Source: JASHVB01 sp963780805 (GTDB lineage: Bacteria; Pseudomonadota; Alphaproteobacteria; Acetobacterales; Acetobacteraceae). From it: DNA of 64,000 nucleotides. The notes beneath the pieces are model-generated. The model was not told the origin of the DNA. It ran no database searches and worked only from the letters and a program-made list of their open reading frames with translations. The stretch spans positions 310,001 to 374,000 of the forward strand of contig CAWADP010000025.1 in NCBI GenBank assembly GCA_963780805.1, in the 5' to 3' direction. This document shows positions 9,033 to 18,348 of this stretch, piece after piece (the stretch's first letter is position 1; each line of letters starts with the position of its first letter). A program made the translations under genes and the position numbers.

Positions 9033-9882
9033 ATTCCGCCGCCAGCCGTCCCTCCGCCGCACGCTCCTTGATCGACACCCGCCAGTGGATGCGATCCTCC
9101 TCCGGAGGATAATCGCCGGCCGCGCGATGATAGGAACAGCGGTTGTCCCAGATCACGATGTCGCCGACCCGCCACTCGTGGCGATACTCGGCGTCCGGCT
9201 GAATCATGTAGCTTTCCAGCTCCTCGACCAGCGCGTCACTTTCCGCGGGATCGAGGCCCTCGACCGCGACGATCTTACCCGGGTCATAGTACAACGACTT
9301 GCGGCCGGTTTCCGGATGCGTGCGGATGATGGGGTGCGGCACCGGCTGCCAGTCGCGGTCTTCCGGGTTCAGCAGCGCCGTCTTCTTCTGCCTCCCGCCA
9401 TAAGTAAACTCGCCGTCGCGACCCTCCAGACGCTGCTTCAGCCGCTCCGGCAGCGCGTCATACGCGGCATAGGCATTGGCGAACAACGTATCGCCGCCGC
9501 GGCTGGGGATCGCCAGGGCATAAAGCTGTGTCGCCTTGAATGGATCGGCATCGTAGGCGCCGTCGGTATGCCAACCCTCTGCGCCGCGGCGATAGATTGC
9601 TTCGTTCAATCGGCCGTCCACGGCAAACTTGTCGACGCCGAGCAAGGTGATCTCGGGAACGTCGGGGTGCCGCGTGCTCTTGGAGGGATGCGGCACCACC
9701 AGGCCGAAACGGCGGCTGTAGCGCAGGAAGTCCTCCATGTTCAGTTCCTGGTCGCGCACCACCAGCACGTTGCGGTCAAGCCACGCCCGGTAGATCGGCG
9801 CGAAGCCGGCATCGTCGAGGGTCCTCACGTCGACACCGGTCACCTCAACGCCGATCTGCTTTCCCATGGGGCGGATTTGCAT
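9031..9882 (-). CDS. TauD/TfdA family 2-oxoglutarate-dependent dioxygenase
   Basis: A 283-residue non-heme Fe(II)/2-oxoglutarate dioxygenase of normal family length. The facial triad is visible: H105 and D107 (WHTDGAY) and H252 (YHRAAGDY), with R268 (HWRVS) binding the 2-oxoglutarate carboxylate. Family members oxidise taurine, alkyl sulfates, 2,4-D or related small acids; the substrate here cannot be read from the sequence. It is a single gene with no sulfonate transporter beside it. Confidence 0.85.
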   Translation of the reverse strand: MQIRPMGKQIGVEVTGVDVRTLDDAGFAPIYRAWLDRNVLVVRDQELNMEDFLRYSRRFGLVVPHPSKSTRHPDVPEITLLGVDKFAVDGRLNEAIYRRGAEGWHTDGAYDADPFKATQLYALAIPSRGGDTLFANAYAAYDALPERLKQRLEGRDGEFTYGGRQKKTALLNPEDRDWQPVPHPIIRTHPETGRKSLYYDPGKIVAVEGLDPAESDALVEELESYMIQPDAEYRHEWRVGDIVIWDNRCSYHRAAGDYPPEEDRIHWRVSIKERAAEGRLAAE

Positions 9883-9981
9883 AATCGACGGGCTCCTCCC
9901 TTGATCTGGCGAGGAGTGTCGGCGCTTTGCCTGCTGCGGGCAAGATCGGCGCCAAAGCAGTCACAGATCGGCGGACCGCGG

Positions 9982-10863
9982 TCAGTGTGCCAGGGAGGCA
10001 GCACGGAACGGCGTGATCTCCTTCACCAGCCACGTGCCCCCCTGCGCGCGGCACGCCGTGCCCAGCAGGTCGTAGTGCCGCTGAGCCACCTGTATTTGCT
10101 CGCGGAACTCGCGGCACCAGCCGCTGTCGGGTGAATGCTCTGTCAGCACCGGTTCGATGGTGCCGTTCGCTTCGCTCGACGGGTCGCGCCAGGCCATCGT
10201 CGAATCACTGACGTCGTTTTCCAATGCCTGCTGGATCGCGGTGGTCCGCTGCCGCAAGGCTGCGTCCGACAAGACTGGTGCGCCCGCCACGTAGCGAACC
10301 AGACGGATGCTGTGCGGGGGACCGTCTCCGGTCCATTCGTCGCGCCGCACATAGTAGCCGATCGAAGGCGCGTAGAAATATGTGCGATGCACCACCGTGC
10401 CGCCGCCGGCGCCGCGGATGGCGCACGTCACGCGCACCGTCTCGAACGATCCCACCGGCGTGACGGCGCGGACCTGGCCGCCCACCGCGCAATCACCGGT
10501 CTCCTGCGCGCCGCGGGGCGCTTCTTCCATCACCGTGAAGGTGACGCGCTTGTCCGGCGTCAACGGAAACAATCCGGCGGTGCTGAGTTGCCGGCGGATC
10601 GTGCCGCCGGGCGACCTCGTCTCCAATGGGGGCAGCAGCACGTCGCGCGTGGTGACGAGGGAGGCCTTGTCGTCGCGCCAGTAAACGTCGTCGCCCTCGG
10701 TGCCGACCACGGTCTGGACGCTGCCGTCATCGAAGCCATAGGTATCGCCGATGCCGTAGCTTGGCAGCGGGATCGCGGCGGTCGGTGTGCCGTCCCCGCA
10801 GGCGGCGAGGGCGACAGGCAGGCAGAGTGCAAGCACGATGGCAGAGCACCGCATGCCCGCCAT
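9982..10863 (-). CDS. Putative lipoprotein of unknown function
   Basis: The start is ATG 10863 or ATG 10854. The frame is open to 11127, but that part is Pro/Arg-rich and not signal-like. The first 20 residues form a lipoprotein signal ending in the lipobox LAAC. The mature part is about 270 residues, predicted soluble and envelope-anchored, with beta-rich patches (TYGFDDGSV, VRVTCAIRGAGGG, YFYAPSIGYYVRRDEW) and a Cys-containing C-terminal segment. I do not recognise the family. It resembles uncharacterised proteins with an outer-membrane-lipoprotein-sorting-like fold, but I would not assign that. Confidence 0.65.
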   Translation of the reverse strand: MAGMRCSAIVLALCLPVALAACGDGTPTAAIPLPSYGIGDTYGFDDGSVQTVVGTEGDDVYWRDDKASLVTTRDVLLPPLETRSPGGTIRRQLSTAGLFPLTPDKRVTFTVMEEAPRGAQETGDCAVGGQVRAVTPVGSFETVRVTCAIRGAGGGTVVHRTYFYAPSIGYYVRRDEWTGDGPPHSIRLVRYVAGAPVLSDAALRQRTTAIQQALENDVSDSTMAWRDPSSEANGTIEPVLTEHSPDSGWCREFREQIQVAQRHYDLLGTACRAQGGTWLVKEITPFRAASLAH

Positions 10864-11389
10864 GTGCCACAGCTGCACATGACGTTGCGGGCAACCTCTC
10901 GTGAGTTTGCCGCCAGCAGGGGAACAATACCGCGAGGCTAACCGTTTCGCCGATCGGGACGCGGCTGCGGGAGGCGTAGCCGGGCTGCTGGCGGGACGGC
11001 AGCAGGTACACAGCCGGCGCGGGCGCGGGTGGCCCTGGCGGCACCGCGGCAGGAGCGGCGCTGCGGGGGGGCCCGATTCGGGTCCGGCAGGCGGTGGCAC
11101 GGGTGGCACCGGCGGCGGCGCGGGCACGACCGCGGCGGCCGGCGCGCCGTTCGCCGCTGGTGGCGGAGCAGGAATTACTTACGGTCCCGCCTCCCTCGCC
11201 GCCGCCCGCCTCGCCGCCATCCCCGAACCTGCTCGGTCGGTGCGGGCGAAGCTGAAGCGCCAGCCCTCAGCGCCTCTTGCTGGCGGCGCGATGCGCGTTG
11301 GCAGTGCATGTCGAGCGCGTCGCGCCGTCTTGCGCCCGGCTCCGCGTGCCAACATGATGCAGGCGATCGCATCAGAAACCGGACGAGCC
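10864..11389. other. Divergent intergenic region, low-complexity
   Basis: This lies between a minus-strand lipoprotein and a plus-strand amidohydrolase. It is very GC-rich, and from 11060 to 11170 it reads Gly/Ala-rich or Pro-rich in several frames. Long open frames exist on both strands but look like compositional artefacts. It may hold a degraded Pro-rich gene; nothing firm. Confidence 0.35.
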
Positions 11390-12580
11390 ATGTCCCAGAC
11401 CCTTCTCAACGACCCCACCACCGCGGTCCGCAAGCTCGCCCAGCGGATCGAGCCAGAGCTGATAGAGATCCGGCGCGACATCCATGCCCATCCCGAACTC
11501 GCCTTCGAGGAGGTTCGCACCGCGGGCGTCGTCGCGGCCGAACTGACACGGCTCGGCATCCAGCATCAGACGGAGGTGGGTAAAACCGGCGTCGTAGGCT
11601 TGATTCACGGCGGCCGCCCTGGCCCAGTGCTGGCAATCCGAGCGGATATGGACGCGCTGCCGATCCAGGAGGCGACCGGCCTGCCCTTCGCCAGCACCAA
11701 CCCCGGCCTGATGCACGCCTGCGGCCACGACATACACACGACCACCTTGCTCGGCGTCGCCGCGTTGCTGAAGGACCTGGCGCCGCAGCTCGCCGGAACC
11801 GTGAAGCTGGTGTTCCAGCCAGCCGAAGAAGCCATCGGCGGCATGCGCGCCATGATCGCCGACGGCGTGATGGACGGGCCGAAGGTCGATATGGCGTTGG
11901 GCTTCCATAACCACCCAGAGATGCCCGTCGGCAGCTTCGGCTTCGTCCACGGTCCCGCCCTGGCGTCGGCCGACAGCTTCGATATCGTGGTGCACGGCAA
12001 GTCCGGTCATGCGGCGTTCCCTCATACGGCGATCGACCCGATCATCGCCGCCGCCCATCTGGTGATCCAGCTCCAAACGGTCGTGTCGCGGGAGGTGCCG
12101 CCGACGATGTCGGCTGTGGTCACCGTCGGCGCCATCCACGGCGGCACCGCCCGCAACATCATCCCGGATTCCTGCATGTTGCGGGGCACCGTCCGTACCT
12201 TGCACCCGCTGGCACGCGACGCTGCCGAGGCTGCGATCAAGCGGCTCGCCGCCGGTATGCGCGAGGGCATGCGCGTTCGCTGCGAGCTGGATTACAACCG
12301 CGGCGTACCGGTGCTGCGCAACGACGACCGGGTGCTGGAACCTACCGTGGCCGCGGTGCGCAAACAGTTCGGCGACGCGATCAAGGAGGGGAAGCCCAGC
12401 CTGGGCGCCGAGGACTTCGCCCTGATGGCCGACCTCGTCCCGAGCTTCCAGTTGCGCGTCGGATCAAGCCAGCCGGGGCGTGACGACAAGTTGCACAATT
12501 CCGCCTACCAGCCGGACGAACGCTGCATCGGCTTCGGCGTGCAGGCACTGGCCCGGGCCGCGCTGGAATTGCTGGCGTAG
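11390..12580 (+). CDS. M20 family amidohydrolase (hippurate/N-acyl amino acid hydrolase type)
   Basis: A 396-residue metallopeptidase-fold amidohydrolase. The metal ligands are recognisable: HACGHDIHT with C111 and H113, the acidic pair E146-E147 (QPAEEA), and H173/H175 (FHNHPE). The Cys-x-His arrangement and AIRADMDALPI are typical of the HipO/AbgB/IAA-amino-acid hydrolase branch, which releases amino acids from N-acyl conjugates in the cytoplasm. ATG 11390 fits the family N-terminus; ATG 11354 is an in-frame alternative. The long upstream open frame is not coding. Its substrate is unknown and no transporter is adjacent. Confidence 0.85.
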   Translation: MSQTLLNDPTTAVRKLAQRIEPELIEIRRDIHAHPELAFEEVRTAGVVAAELTRLGIQHQTEVGKTGVVGLIHGGRPGPVLAIRADMDALPIQEATGLPFASTNPGLMHACGHDIHTTTLLGVAALLKDLAPQLAGTVKLVFQPAEEAIGGMRAMIADGVMDGPKVDMALGFHNHPEMPVGSFGFVHGPALASADSFDIVVHGKSGHAAFPHTAIDPIIAAAHLVIQLQTVVSREVPPTMSAVVTVGAIHGGTARNIIPDSCMLRGTVRTLHPLARDAAEAAIKRLAAGMREGMRVRCELDYNRGVPVLRNDDRVLEPTVAAVRKQFGDAIKEGKPSLGAEDFALMADLVPSFQLRVGSSQPGRDDKLHNSAYQPDERCIGFGVQALARAALELLA

Positions 12581-12654
12581 CAGAACTCCAAGAGCGGAAC
12601 GGCTGGCGTAGCAGAAGGAAGCTGCTGGTGCTTCCACCGCGCCGACCAGCCTTC

Positions 12655-13287
12655 TCAGCCTTGGCGCGTGCGCAGGTAGTGACGCTGCGCCTTGGCACGA
12701 TTACCGCACGAGGCCATGTCGCACCAGCGCCTGCTGCCCGTCTTGCTGCGGTCGACGAACAGCCACAGGCATGCGTCGTTGGCGCAGCGTCGGACGCGCA
12801 GCCGGCCGGTGCGGGTCAGTAGGTCCGCCGCGGACCACAGCACCGGCGCGAGCAATACGGCGGCTGAAGGCGGTTCGCGTTCCACCCCCCACGCGAAGCC
12901 GGGATTGTCCCGCGTCAGGCGCTGGCGCGGGGGAGCATCTGCAAGCGCGCGGTTCAGCGCGGTGAAGTCCGCCTCGGCAACCGGCTCGCCCGACGCCACG
13001 GCAAAGCAGCAGCGGAAGATCGTTTCGCGCAATGCGATCGCCTCGGCGAACAGCCGCGCCGCGCGTTTCGGATGGCGCCGCGGCCAGTCCGCCACCGTGC
13101 CCGCGGCCGGCGAGGTTTGCTGGCCGGAATGGGCGAGCCACGCCAACAACTCGGGCGGTCCGCCCAGCGCTTCGGCCGGCGCCGCGCTGCCCCGCCATGA
13201 CAGCGTGTTGGTAAAGTCGAGGCAGAGATCCTCCGCGGGAGCTCGAATTGGCGGCGGCGCCCCGGAGCACTGGTAGAATGATGACAT
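12655..13287 (-). CDS. CGNR zinc finger / ABATE domain regulator
   Basis: A 210-residue protein with an N-terminal ABATE-type domain (DLCLDFTNTLSWRG at 20-33) and a C-terminal CGNR zinc finger. The finger starts at CANDACLWLF, has a second pair of cysteines in WCDMASCGNR and is followed by AKAQRHY. The four cysteines bind zinc and the CGNR loop is thought to contact DNA. These proteins are small transcriptional regulators, often of stress or catabolic genes. It is divergent from a frameshifted AraC regulator with only 96 bases between the starts, and convergent with the amidohydrolase. Confidence 0.85.
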   Translation of the reverse strand: MSSFYQCSGAPPPIRAPAEDLCLDFTNTLSWRGSAAPAEALGGPPELLAWLAHSGQQTSPAAGTVADWPRRHPKRAARLFAEAIALRETIFRCCFAVASGEPVAEADFTALNRALADAPPRQRLTRDNPGFAWGVEREPPSAAVLLAPVLWSAADLLTRTGRLRVRRCANDACLWLFVDRSKTGSRRWCDMASCGNRAKAQRHYLRTRQG

Positions 13288-13383
13288 CCCCTAGCGGTCT
13301 AACCCGCTAGGCGGTTGACAGTCCAGGGCCGCCTGAGCCTTATAACCACCTTGCAGGTTAGCCCAGCGGCTGGAGCACGACCT

Positions 13384-14236
13384 ATGGCGGCTATCACCCT
13401 GATGCAGGCCAAATCGATCACGGCCACCGACTACCGGTGCAGCCGCGGCCCGCAGGATGCCCCCTATCCCGAGCAACATCAGTCGTTCCTGGTAGCCTAT
13501 GTGCGCCGCGGTAGTTTCGGCTATCGCTATCGCGGCAACGCCTTCGAACTGGTCGCCGGGTCGGTCTTGCTCGGCCGGCCCGGCGATGAGTACATGTGCA
13601 CTCACGAGCACCACGTCTGCGGCGACGAATGCCTGGCTTTCTCCTTCGCGCCCGACCTCGCCAAATCCGTCGGCGACACGGCGGCGTTTTGGCAGACCGG
13701 ATGCGTGCCGCCGGCGTCCGAGGCAATGGTATGCGGCGAACTCGCGCAGGCCGCCGCCGAGGGCAACAGCGACATCGGCCTCGATGAGGCTGCCGGTACT
13801 CCTCGCGGCCCGTTGCGCAGCGGCCGTGGCGGCGCAGGCACCACCCAGCATGAATGCCGTCACCCGCGACCGTCGCCGCATGGTGGAAGCCGCGCTCTGG
13901 CTCGACGCGCAGGCGCAGGAAGCGATCGGTCTGGATGACGCCGCGCACACAGCCGGGCTGAGTCCCTTTCACTTCCTGCGCCTGTTCTCGGCTGTTCTGG
14001 GGGTGACCCCGCACCAGTACCTGGTGCGCGCCCGGCTGCGCCGCGCCGCCCGTCTGCTGGCCGACAGCAACCGTCGCGTCACCGACATCGCCTACGACGT
14101 CGGCTTCACCGATCTGTCGAATTTCGTCCGCACGTTCCACCGCGCCGCTGGAGTTTCGCCGCGGCGCTTCCGTCAGGCCGCCAGAGGCAACCGCAAGATC
14201 TTCCAAGAACTGTGGGCAGCGCACTTTCTAAGATGA
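13384..14236 (+). pseudogene. AraC family regulator, frameshifted
   Basis: The N-terminal cupin-like half (MAAITLMQAKSITATD to about residue 135) is read from ATG 13384. The C-terminal AraC DNA-binding half (AHTAGLSPFHFLRLFSAVLG, then DIAYDVGFTDLSNFVRTFHR) is in a different frame ending at 14236. The shift lies near 13785-13800, where the first frame leaves the family pattern and the second continues as LPVLLAARC. Both helix-turn-helices are intact. If real, the shift abolishes DNA binding; otherwise it is a base-call error. The next gene, a VOC protein 22 bases downstream, could be its former target. Confidence 0.8.
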
Positions 14237-14258
14237 CCCCTACGACAAGGAGGTCATC

Positions 14259-14621
14259 ATGTTCGATCATATCGGCTTGCACGTCACAGACATCGGCGCG
14301 AGCGTCCGCTTCTACACCGCGCTGCTGGCGCCACTCGGGCACGTCGTAAATTCAGCGGACGATTCGGGCGCGGGCTTCGGGCCACCCGACGCGCCGGCCC
14401 TGTGGCTGTATGCGGACGGCAAGCCGCACGAGCCAGCCGTGCACGTGGCGTTCCGCGCCGCGAACCGGCAGGCGGTCGATCGCTTCTATGCTGCGGGGAT
14501 CAAGGCAGGCGGCCGCGACAACGGCGCGCCCGGCCCGCGTCCCGACTACAGCCCCACCTACTACGCCGCCTTCCTGCTCGATCCCGACGGCAACAATGTC
14601 GAGGCCGTGTGCGTGAGCTGA
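14259..14621 (+). CDS. VOC family protein (glyoxalase/bleomycin-resistance fold)
   Basis: A 120-residue protein of one vicinal-oxygen-chelate module pair. Visible are the metal-site start FDHIGLHVTD, the middle strand PAVHVAFRA with its His, and the C-terminal FLLDPDGNNVEAV with the conserved metal Glu. A Shine-Dalgarno-like aaggagg lies just before ATG 14259. Such proteins are small dioxygenases, isomerases or binding proteins; the substrate is unknown. It directly follows the broken AraC gene. Confidence 0.85.
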   Translation: MFDHIGLHVTDIGASVRFYTALLAPLGHVVNSADDSGAGFGPPDAPALWLYADGKPHEPAVHVAFRAANRQAVDRFYAAGIKAGGRDNGAPGPRPDYSPTYYAAFLLDPDGNNVEAVCVS

Positions 14622-14701
14622 CGGGGAGCGATGGTAGGACCACGACCACGTTCCTGACGGCGCTGCGTGGCGACCGGCCCGCCGCCGGCCGCGCGGACAA
14701 G

Positions 14702-15163
14702 ATGGCGCTGTACAGCTGGCTGATCGGCGCCTGGGCGCTCGACGTCATCGAGTTCCGCGACGACGGCCCCCAGCGGCGGCGCCCCGGCGAGTGGCATTTC
14801 GGCTGGGTGTTGGAAGGGCGGCCGATCCAGGACGTCCGGATCGTTCCACCGCGTGGCCAGCGCGGCCACGCCGCCGCGGATGCGCCGGAATACTACGGCA
14901 CCACGCTGCGCATCTACGATTCGCGCAGCGGCGACTGGCATATTCAATACATCGACGGTGCAGGCGGTGCTGACGATGACCGGACGTCGGCAAGGTGATG
15001 CGATCGTGCAGCTCGGCGATGATGCAGTGGGGCAGGGGTGCGCTGGAGCTTCGACAATATCGCACCCGACGGCTTCCGCTGGCGCGGCGAATGATCGGCC
15101 GATGGCGGCGCGACATGGCAATTGCGAGTCGAATTCCAGGCCCGACGCATCGGTGATGCCTGA
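14702..15163 (+). pseudogene. Degenerate DUF1579-like small protein gene
   Basis: A former gene of about 150 codons is spread over three frames. Frame one reads LIGAWALDVIEF, GEWHFGWVLEGRPIQDV and YGTTLRIYDSRSGDWHIQYID. A second frame takes over with MTGRRQGDAIVQLGDD near 14975-15020. A third holds VRWSFDNIAPDGFRWRGE, then a TGA, then SADGGATWQLRVEF to TGA 15161. Two frameshifts and one nonsense codon make this a genuine relic, not one sequencing slip. The motif order matches small proteins with a lipocalin-like fold. Confidence 0.75.
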
Positions 15164-15526
15164 TTAAAGGAGCAGTACCTCCTCCTCCCACGGACCGCGA
15201 ACGAAGGTCTCAATCGCGGTCAGGCCGCCATCGGCCCAAAGAACGCGCAGGACGTGCTTCTGGCCCTGCCATATATCGATCCCGTACGGCAGGGCCGCCT
15301 TGCTGTGCTGTCGTTCAAGGGCGTGCCGATATCCCGGTGAGGATGCTTCCTCCCGGCCCAGATCGCTGAACGGCGTCCAGTGCTGAAACAGCCAGCCACC
15401 CGTGCGGAACTCGGTCAGCCGAACTGAATCGCGCTGGCGTCCTATCGAGCCGTTCATGCGCAAGAGCGGCAGGATGTGATCCCGAATCGCGACGGCCTGC
15501 TCATCGCTGCTGGCTACTAGTTGCAT
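15164..15526 (-). CDS. Hypothetical protein
   Basis: From ATG 15526 (MQLVASSDEQ) it encodes 120 residues. A TTG two codons upstream is possible. It is soluble, with no signal or membrane segment, and has a tryptophan-rich core (GGWLFQHWTPFSDL, DIWQGQKHVLRVLWAD, FVRGPWEEE). No family is recognised. Codon composition is like that of its neighbours and it is not a shadow of another gene, so I think it is real. Confidence 0.6.
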   Translation of the reverse strand: MQLVASSDEQAVAIRDHILPLLRMNGSIGRQRDSVRLTEFRTGGWLFQHWTPFSDLGREEASSPGYRHALERQHSKAALPYGIDIWQGQKHVLRVLWADGGLTAIETFVRGPWEEEVLLL

Positions 15527-15827
15527 GCTCAATGATACGTCACTGATTCGCTCGGGACAATCCCGAGATGCCGCCGAAATGCGCTATTTCGGCGTGCATG
15601 CTGATCCTGCGGCTGCGCGTCATCTATTGGTCGTGGGACGGATCGGGCGTCTTTCCGAGACAACAGCCGGCGGTATGGCCCCTGCCCGCGCACCACATTA
15701 CAGTACGGTTTGACTTGCACGAAAGATGACTCTGGCACTCCGCAAATCCGACCACTGGCGCTAGGATCGCGCGGCGCGGGGGTCCGACAAAGGTTTCCGT
15801 GAATGTGATAAGTGAGGAAACGGCCCC

Positions 15828-16853
15828 TTGAGTGATGCTCCTATCGGCGATGCCCGCTTTTTCGCCCGCAGCGGGCCGCACGCCCTGGCGGAGATCGCGA
15901 CCGCTGCAGGCGGCACCGCGCCGGCCATCGAACGGTTTTTCTGCGGCGTTGCCCCGCTACAGTCGGCGGGGCCGGATCAGGTCAGCTTTCTCGACAACCG
16001 GCGCTACGCGATCGCACTCGAGCAAACCATGGCCGGCGCCGTCATCGTGCATCCGGAGATGCAGGATCGGGTTCCACCGCGCACCATCGCGATTGTCACC
16101 ATGGGGGTCTATGAGGCCTGGGCGCGCGTGGCCGCCCTTTTCCATCCGGTGGCGCCGCCGCATCCGGGGATCCATGCGTCCGCGGTGATCGATGGATCGG
16201 CCCGGATCGATGCCTCGGCAGAGGTCGGTGCCTATGCGGTGATCGAAGCCGATACGGAGATAGGCCCTGGCTGCCGCGTCGGCCCCCTGGTGTGCGTCGG
16301 CAGTGGCGTGAGGATGGGCCGCGACTGCCGGATCGGTGCCCATGCCAGTCTCAGCCATGCACTGCTGGGGTCGCGGGTCTACGTCTATCCTGGTGCCCGC
16401 ATCGGGCAGGAAGGCTTCAGTTTTGCAGCGACCAACGCCGGATACCTGAGCATTCCGCAGCTTGGGCGGGTCATCGTGGAAGACGATGTCGAGATCGGTG
16501 CCAATACCACGATCGACCGAGGGTCGACTCGCGATACGGTCATTGGCGCCGGGACGCGGATCGATAACCTGGTGCAGATTGGTCACAACGTCCGCCTGGG
16601 GCGCTGCTGCGTCATTGTGGCTCAGGTCGGGATCGCCGGTTCCACGACGCTCGAGGATTTCGTGCAGGTGGGCGGCCAGGCGGCGATGGCAGGACATTTG
16701 CGGATTGGTCGCGGCACCCAGATTGGCGCCCAGGCCGGTGTCATATCGGATACCCCGGCCGGTGCCATATTGCTCGGCAGCCCTGCGCGGCCGCGGAAGG
16801 AGTTTTTCCGGCAGATTGCCACTCTCAAGCGCATTACGCGACGGCCTGGCTAG
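15828..16853 (+). CDS. lpxD: UDP-3-O-acylglucosamine N-acyltransferase
   Basis: A 341-residue protein with the LpxD layout: an N-terminal uridine-binding domain (residues 1-110, with FLDNRRY and AGAVIV), then a left-handed beta-helix of isoleucine-rich hexapeptide repeats (112-300) and a C-terminal helix. The general-base His is H253 in DNLVQIGHNV. LpxD adds the N-linked 3-hydroxyacyl chain in lipid A synthesis. The start is TTG 15828. It stands alone, not in the usual bamA-lpxD-fabZ-lpxA cluster, so it may be a second copy used for a modified lipid A or another surface sugar. Confidence 0.85.
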   Translation: MSDAPIGDARFFARSGPHALAEIATAAGGTAPAIERFFCGVAPLQSAGPDQVSFLDNRRYAIALEQTMAGAVIVHPEMQDRVPPRTIAIVTMGVYEAWARVAALFHPVAPPHPGIHASAVIDGSARIDASAEVGAYAVIEADTEIGPGCRVGPLVCVGSGVRMGRDCRIGAHASLSHALLGSRVYVYPGARIGQEGFSFAATNAGYLSIPQLGRVIVEDDVEIGANTTIDRGSTRDTVIGAGTRIDNLVQIGHNVRLGRCCVIVAQVGIAGSTTLEDFVQVGGQAAMAGHLRIGRGTQIGAQAGVISDTPAGAILLGSPARPRKEFFRQIATLKRITRRPG

Positions 16854-16960
16854 CCGGGCCCGAATTTCAGGCTGTCATCAAGCTTTAAATCAACACCATG
16901 CCGCATGCCGCGTTCGACAAGGCTCCGGCGCAACGTTCTGCGGATTGCCGCAAATAGCCA

Positions 16961-17827
16961 TTAGCTTGCCCGACCCGGGATGTTCCCGGCATCCTTGCAA
17001 ACTACACCAAACAGGCCCTTGCCGTCGAAGCGCGGTGGATCGGGTTCGAGCGGCTCGGAATAGCAGACGAAAGCTTGATGGCCAGGAAAGTTTTGCGCGA
17101 AAGTATAAAAACCCCAGTTGTCGTCTATGTCATCGACTACGATTGCGCCACCCGGTCGCAATGCCTGCCACGCACGGTCCATTTCGAAGCGAACCGTGAA
17201 ACCGGTATGGCTGCTGTCGTGGATGAACAGATCGATTTGCCCAAGCTTGGAGAGCAGTGGTGAAAGGTGTTGTCTGCTTGATCCTTTAATAAGGGACCAG
17301 CGATGGCGCAAACGGTCGGGAATGGCCGACCCAATCTGGTCTTGAATATTCTCTTGTTGCACTGGTAGGTCAATGCTCCATAAGTGGCCGGTTCCGTTGA
17401 GCTCGAGCGCATCAAGGATGAACCGCGAAGTGAAGCCGCGGGCCACACCCGTCTCGACAACGTTGGCAGGTCGCAGATGTCGGGTGAGGCACCAGATGGC
17501 ACGTACCATTCCCGGATCGCCATCCCCCCACCAGCCACCAAACGTGCCACGGCCCAGGGTGATTCCCTTCTCCGCAAATGGCTGCAGGGAATCGGACCAC
17601 AGGTTCCAGAACTTCTCTGTCTCGTTGCACGGCCAGGGTACGCCCAGACGATCGTGCAAGCGCTGCTCCCAGTCATGATCCACCTGATAGGGACAGCGAG
17701 GTCGCCGAAGTTCAAAATATCGATCGACCTTTTCCCTCAACATGCTCCATCCCTCGGCGGGATTGGCGACAAAACTGCGGGTAATTTGTGGTGCCGCCCT
17801 CGCCAGTCGCTGGGTAGTTTTGAGCAC
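16961..17827 (-). CDS. SAM-dependent methyltransferase-fold protein
   Basis: A 288-residue protein with a Rossmann-type motif I VVETGVARGFTS at 123-134, an acidic strand-2 end (LWSIDLP, D153), and the strand pair IDLFIHDSSHTG then GGAIVVDDIDDNWG. This order is typical of class I methyltransferases of the Methyltransf_24 or cephalosporin-hydroxylase-like group found in polysaccharide and secondary-metabolite loci. The substrate is unknown. It converges with lpxD and is divergent from the flavin monooxygenase. Its base composition is less GC-rich than most of the window. Confidence 0.7.
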   Translation of the reverse strand: MLKTTQRLARAAPQITRSFVANPAEGWSMLREKVDRYFELRRPRCPYQVDHDWEQRLHDRLGVPWPCNETEKFWNLWSDSLQPFAEKGITLGRGTFGGWWGDGDPGMVRAIWCLTRHLRPANVVETGVARGFTSRFILDALELNGTGHLWSIDLPVQQENIQDQIGSAIPDRLRHRWSLIKGSSRQHLSPLLSKLGQIDLFIHDSSHTGFTVRFEMDRAWQALRPGGAIVVDDIDDNWGFYTFAQNFPGHQAFVCYSEPLEPDPPRFDGKGLFGVVCKDAGNIPGRAS

Positions 17828-18348
17828 GGTGCAACTCCCTCCATTCCGTAACGGCCCGTAAACTCGCCCGCTGGACCAAGCTTATTCACGTCAAGTTTAC
17901 TGGAGCCTTGTTTACCAAAACCGTTCGTTGAGACTCCGCCCTGGAAGGGAACAAAGGTACTGAAGACGGATTTATGATCTTAGCGGCACGAAGAATTATC
18001 AACTGGTTGCCCGATGAGTCAAGCCCGCAACGGGCCAGCAAGTGGTGGGTATATACACTCCCCTCGGTTCATCGTCACACGGTCGCGGCATGTTGATGTG
18101 ATGCCCATCGTCTGCAATCCTTTATCGGTTAAACGGCGAAAGAATTGCCTGCTAGCTTATGGATTAGCATCGGTGCGCAGTGGACACCTGACGACCGCAG
18201 AACCTGCGGTGGACACCTGATCACCGCGGCAGAACCTGCAGCGTTGAGCGGAAGTTGACAGTGGGTGTGAAGTTGATAGGTTCCTACGAAGTCAGACCCC
18301 TAAGTGGCAATAGTTACAAATATCGAGATCGCGTGATAGGAAGGTCAG
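17828..18348. other. Divergent intergenic region, relatively AT-rich
   Basis: These roughly 520 bases between two divergent genes hold no ORF I can support. They include an AT-richer core (about 17880-18010), expected to carry promoters, and an imperfect tandem repeat at 18180-18239. Confidence 0.4.
18180..18239 (+). repeat. Imperfect tandem duplication
   Basis: The segment gtggacacctga...accgc...agaacctgc occurs twice in tandem, starting at 18180 and 18209. The second copy has a two-base insertion. It could be a duplicated regulatory site or the scar of an insertion-sequence end. Confidence 0.55.

Noticed and set aside
9085..10134. 349-codon plus-strand frame opposite the dioxygenase
   Set aside because: The opposite strand carries the full TauD facial triad; this is GC-skewed antisense.
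18180..18239. Insertion-sequence end
   Set aside because: The duplicated word recalls IS flanks, but there is no transposase and no inverted partner.
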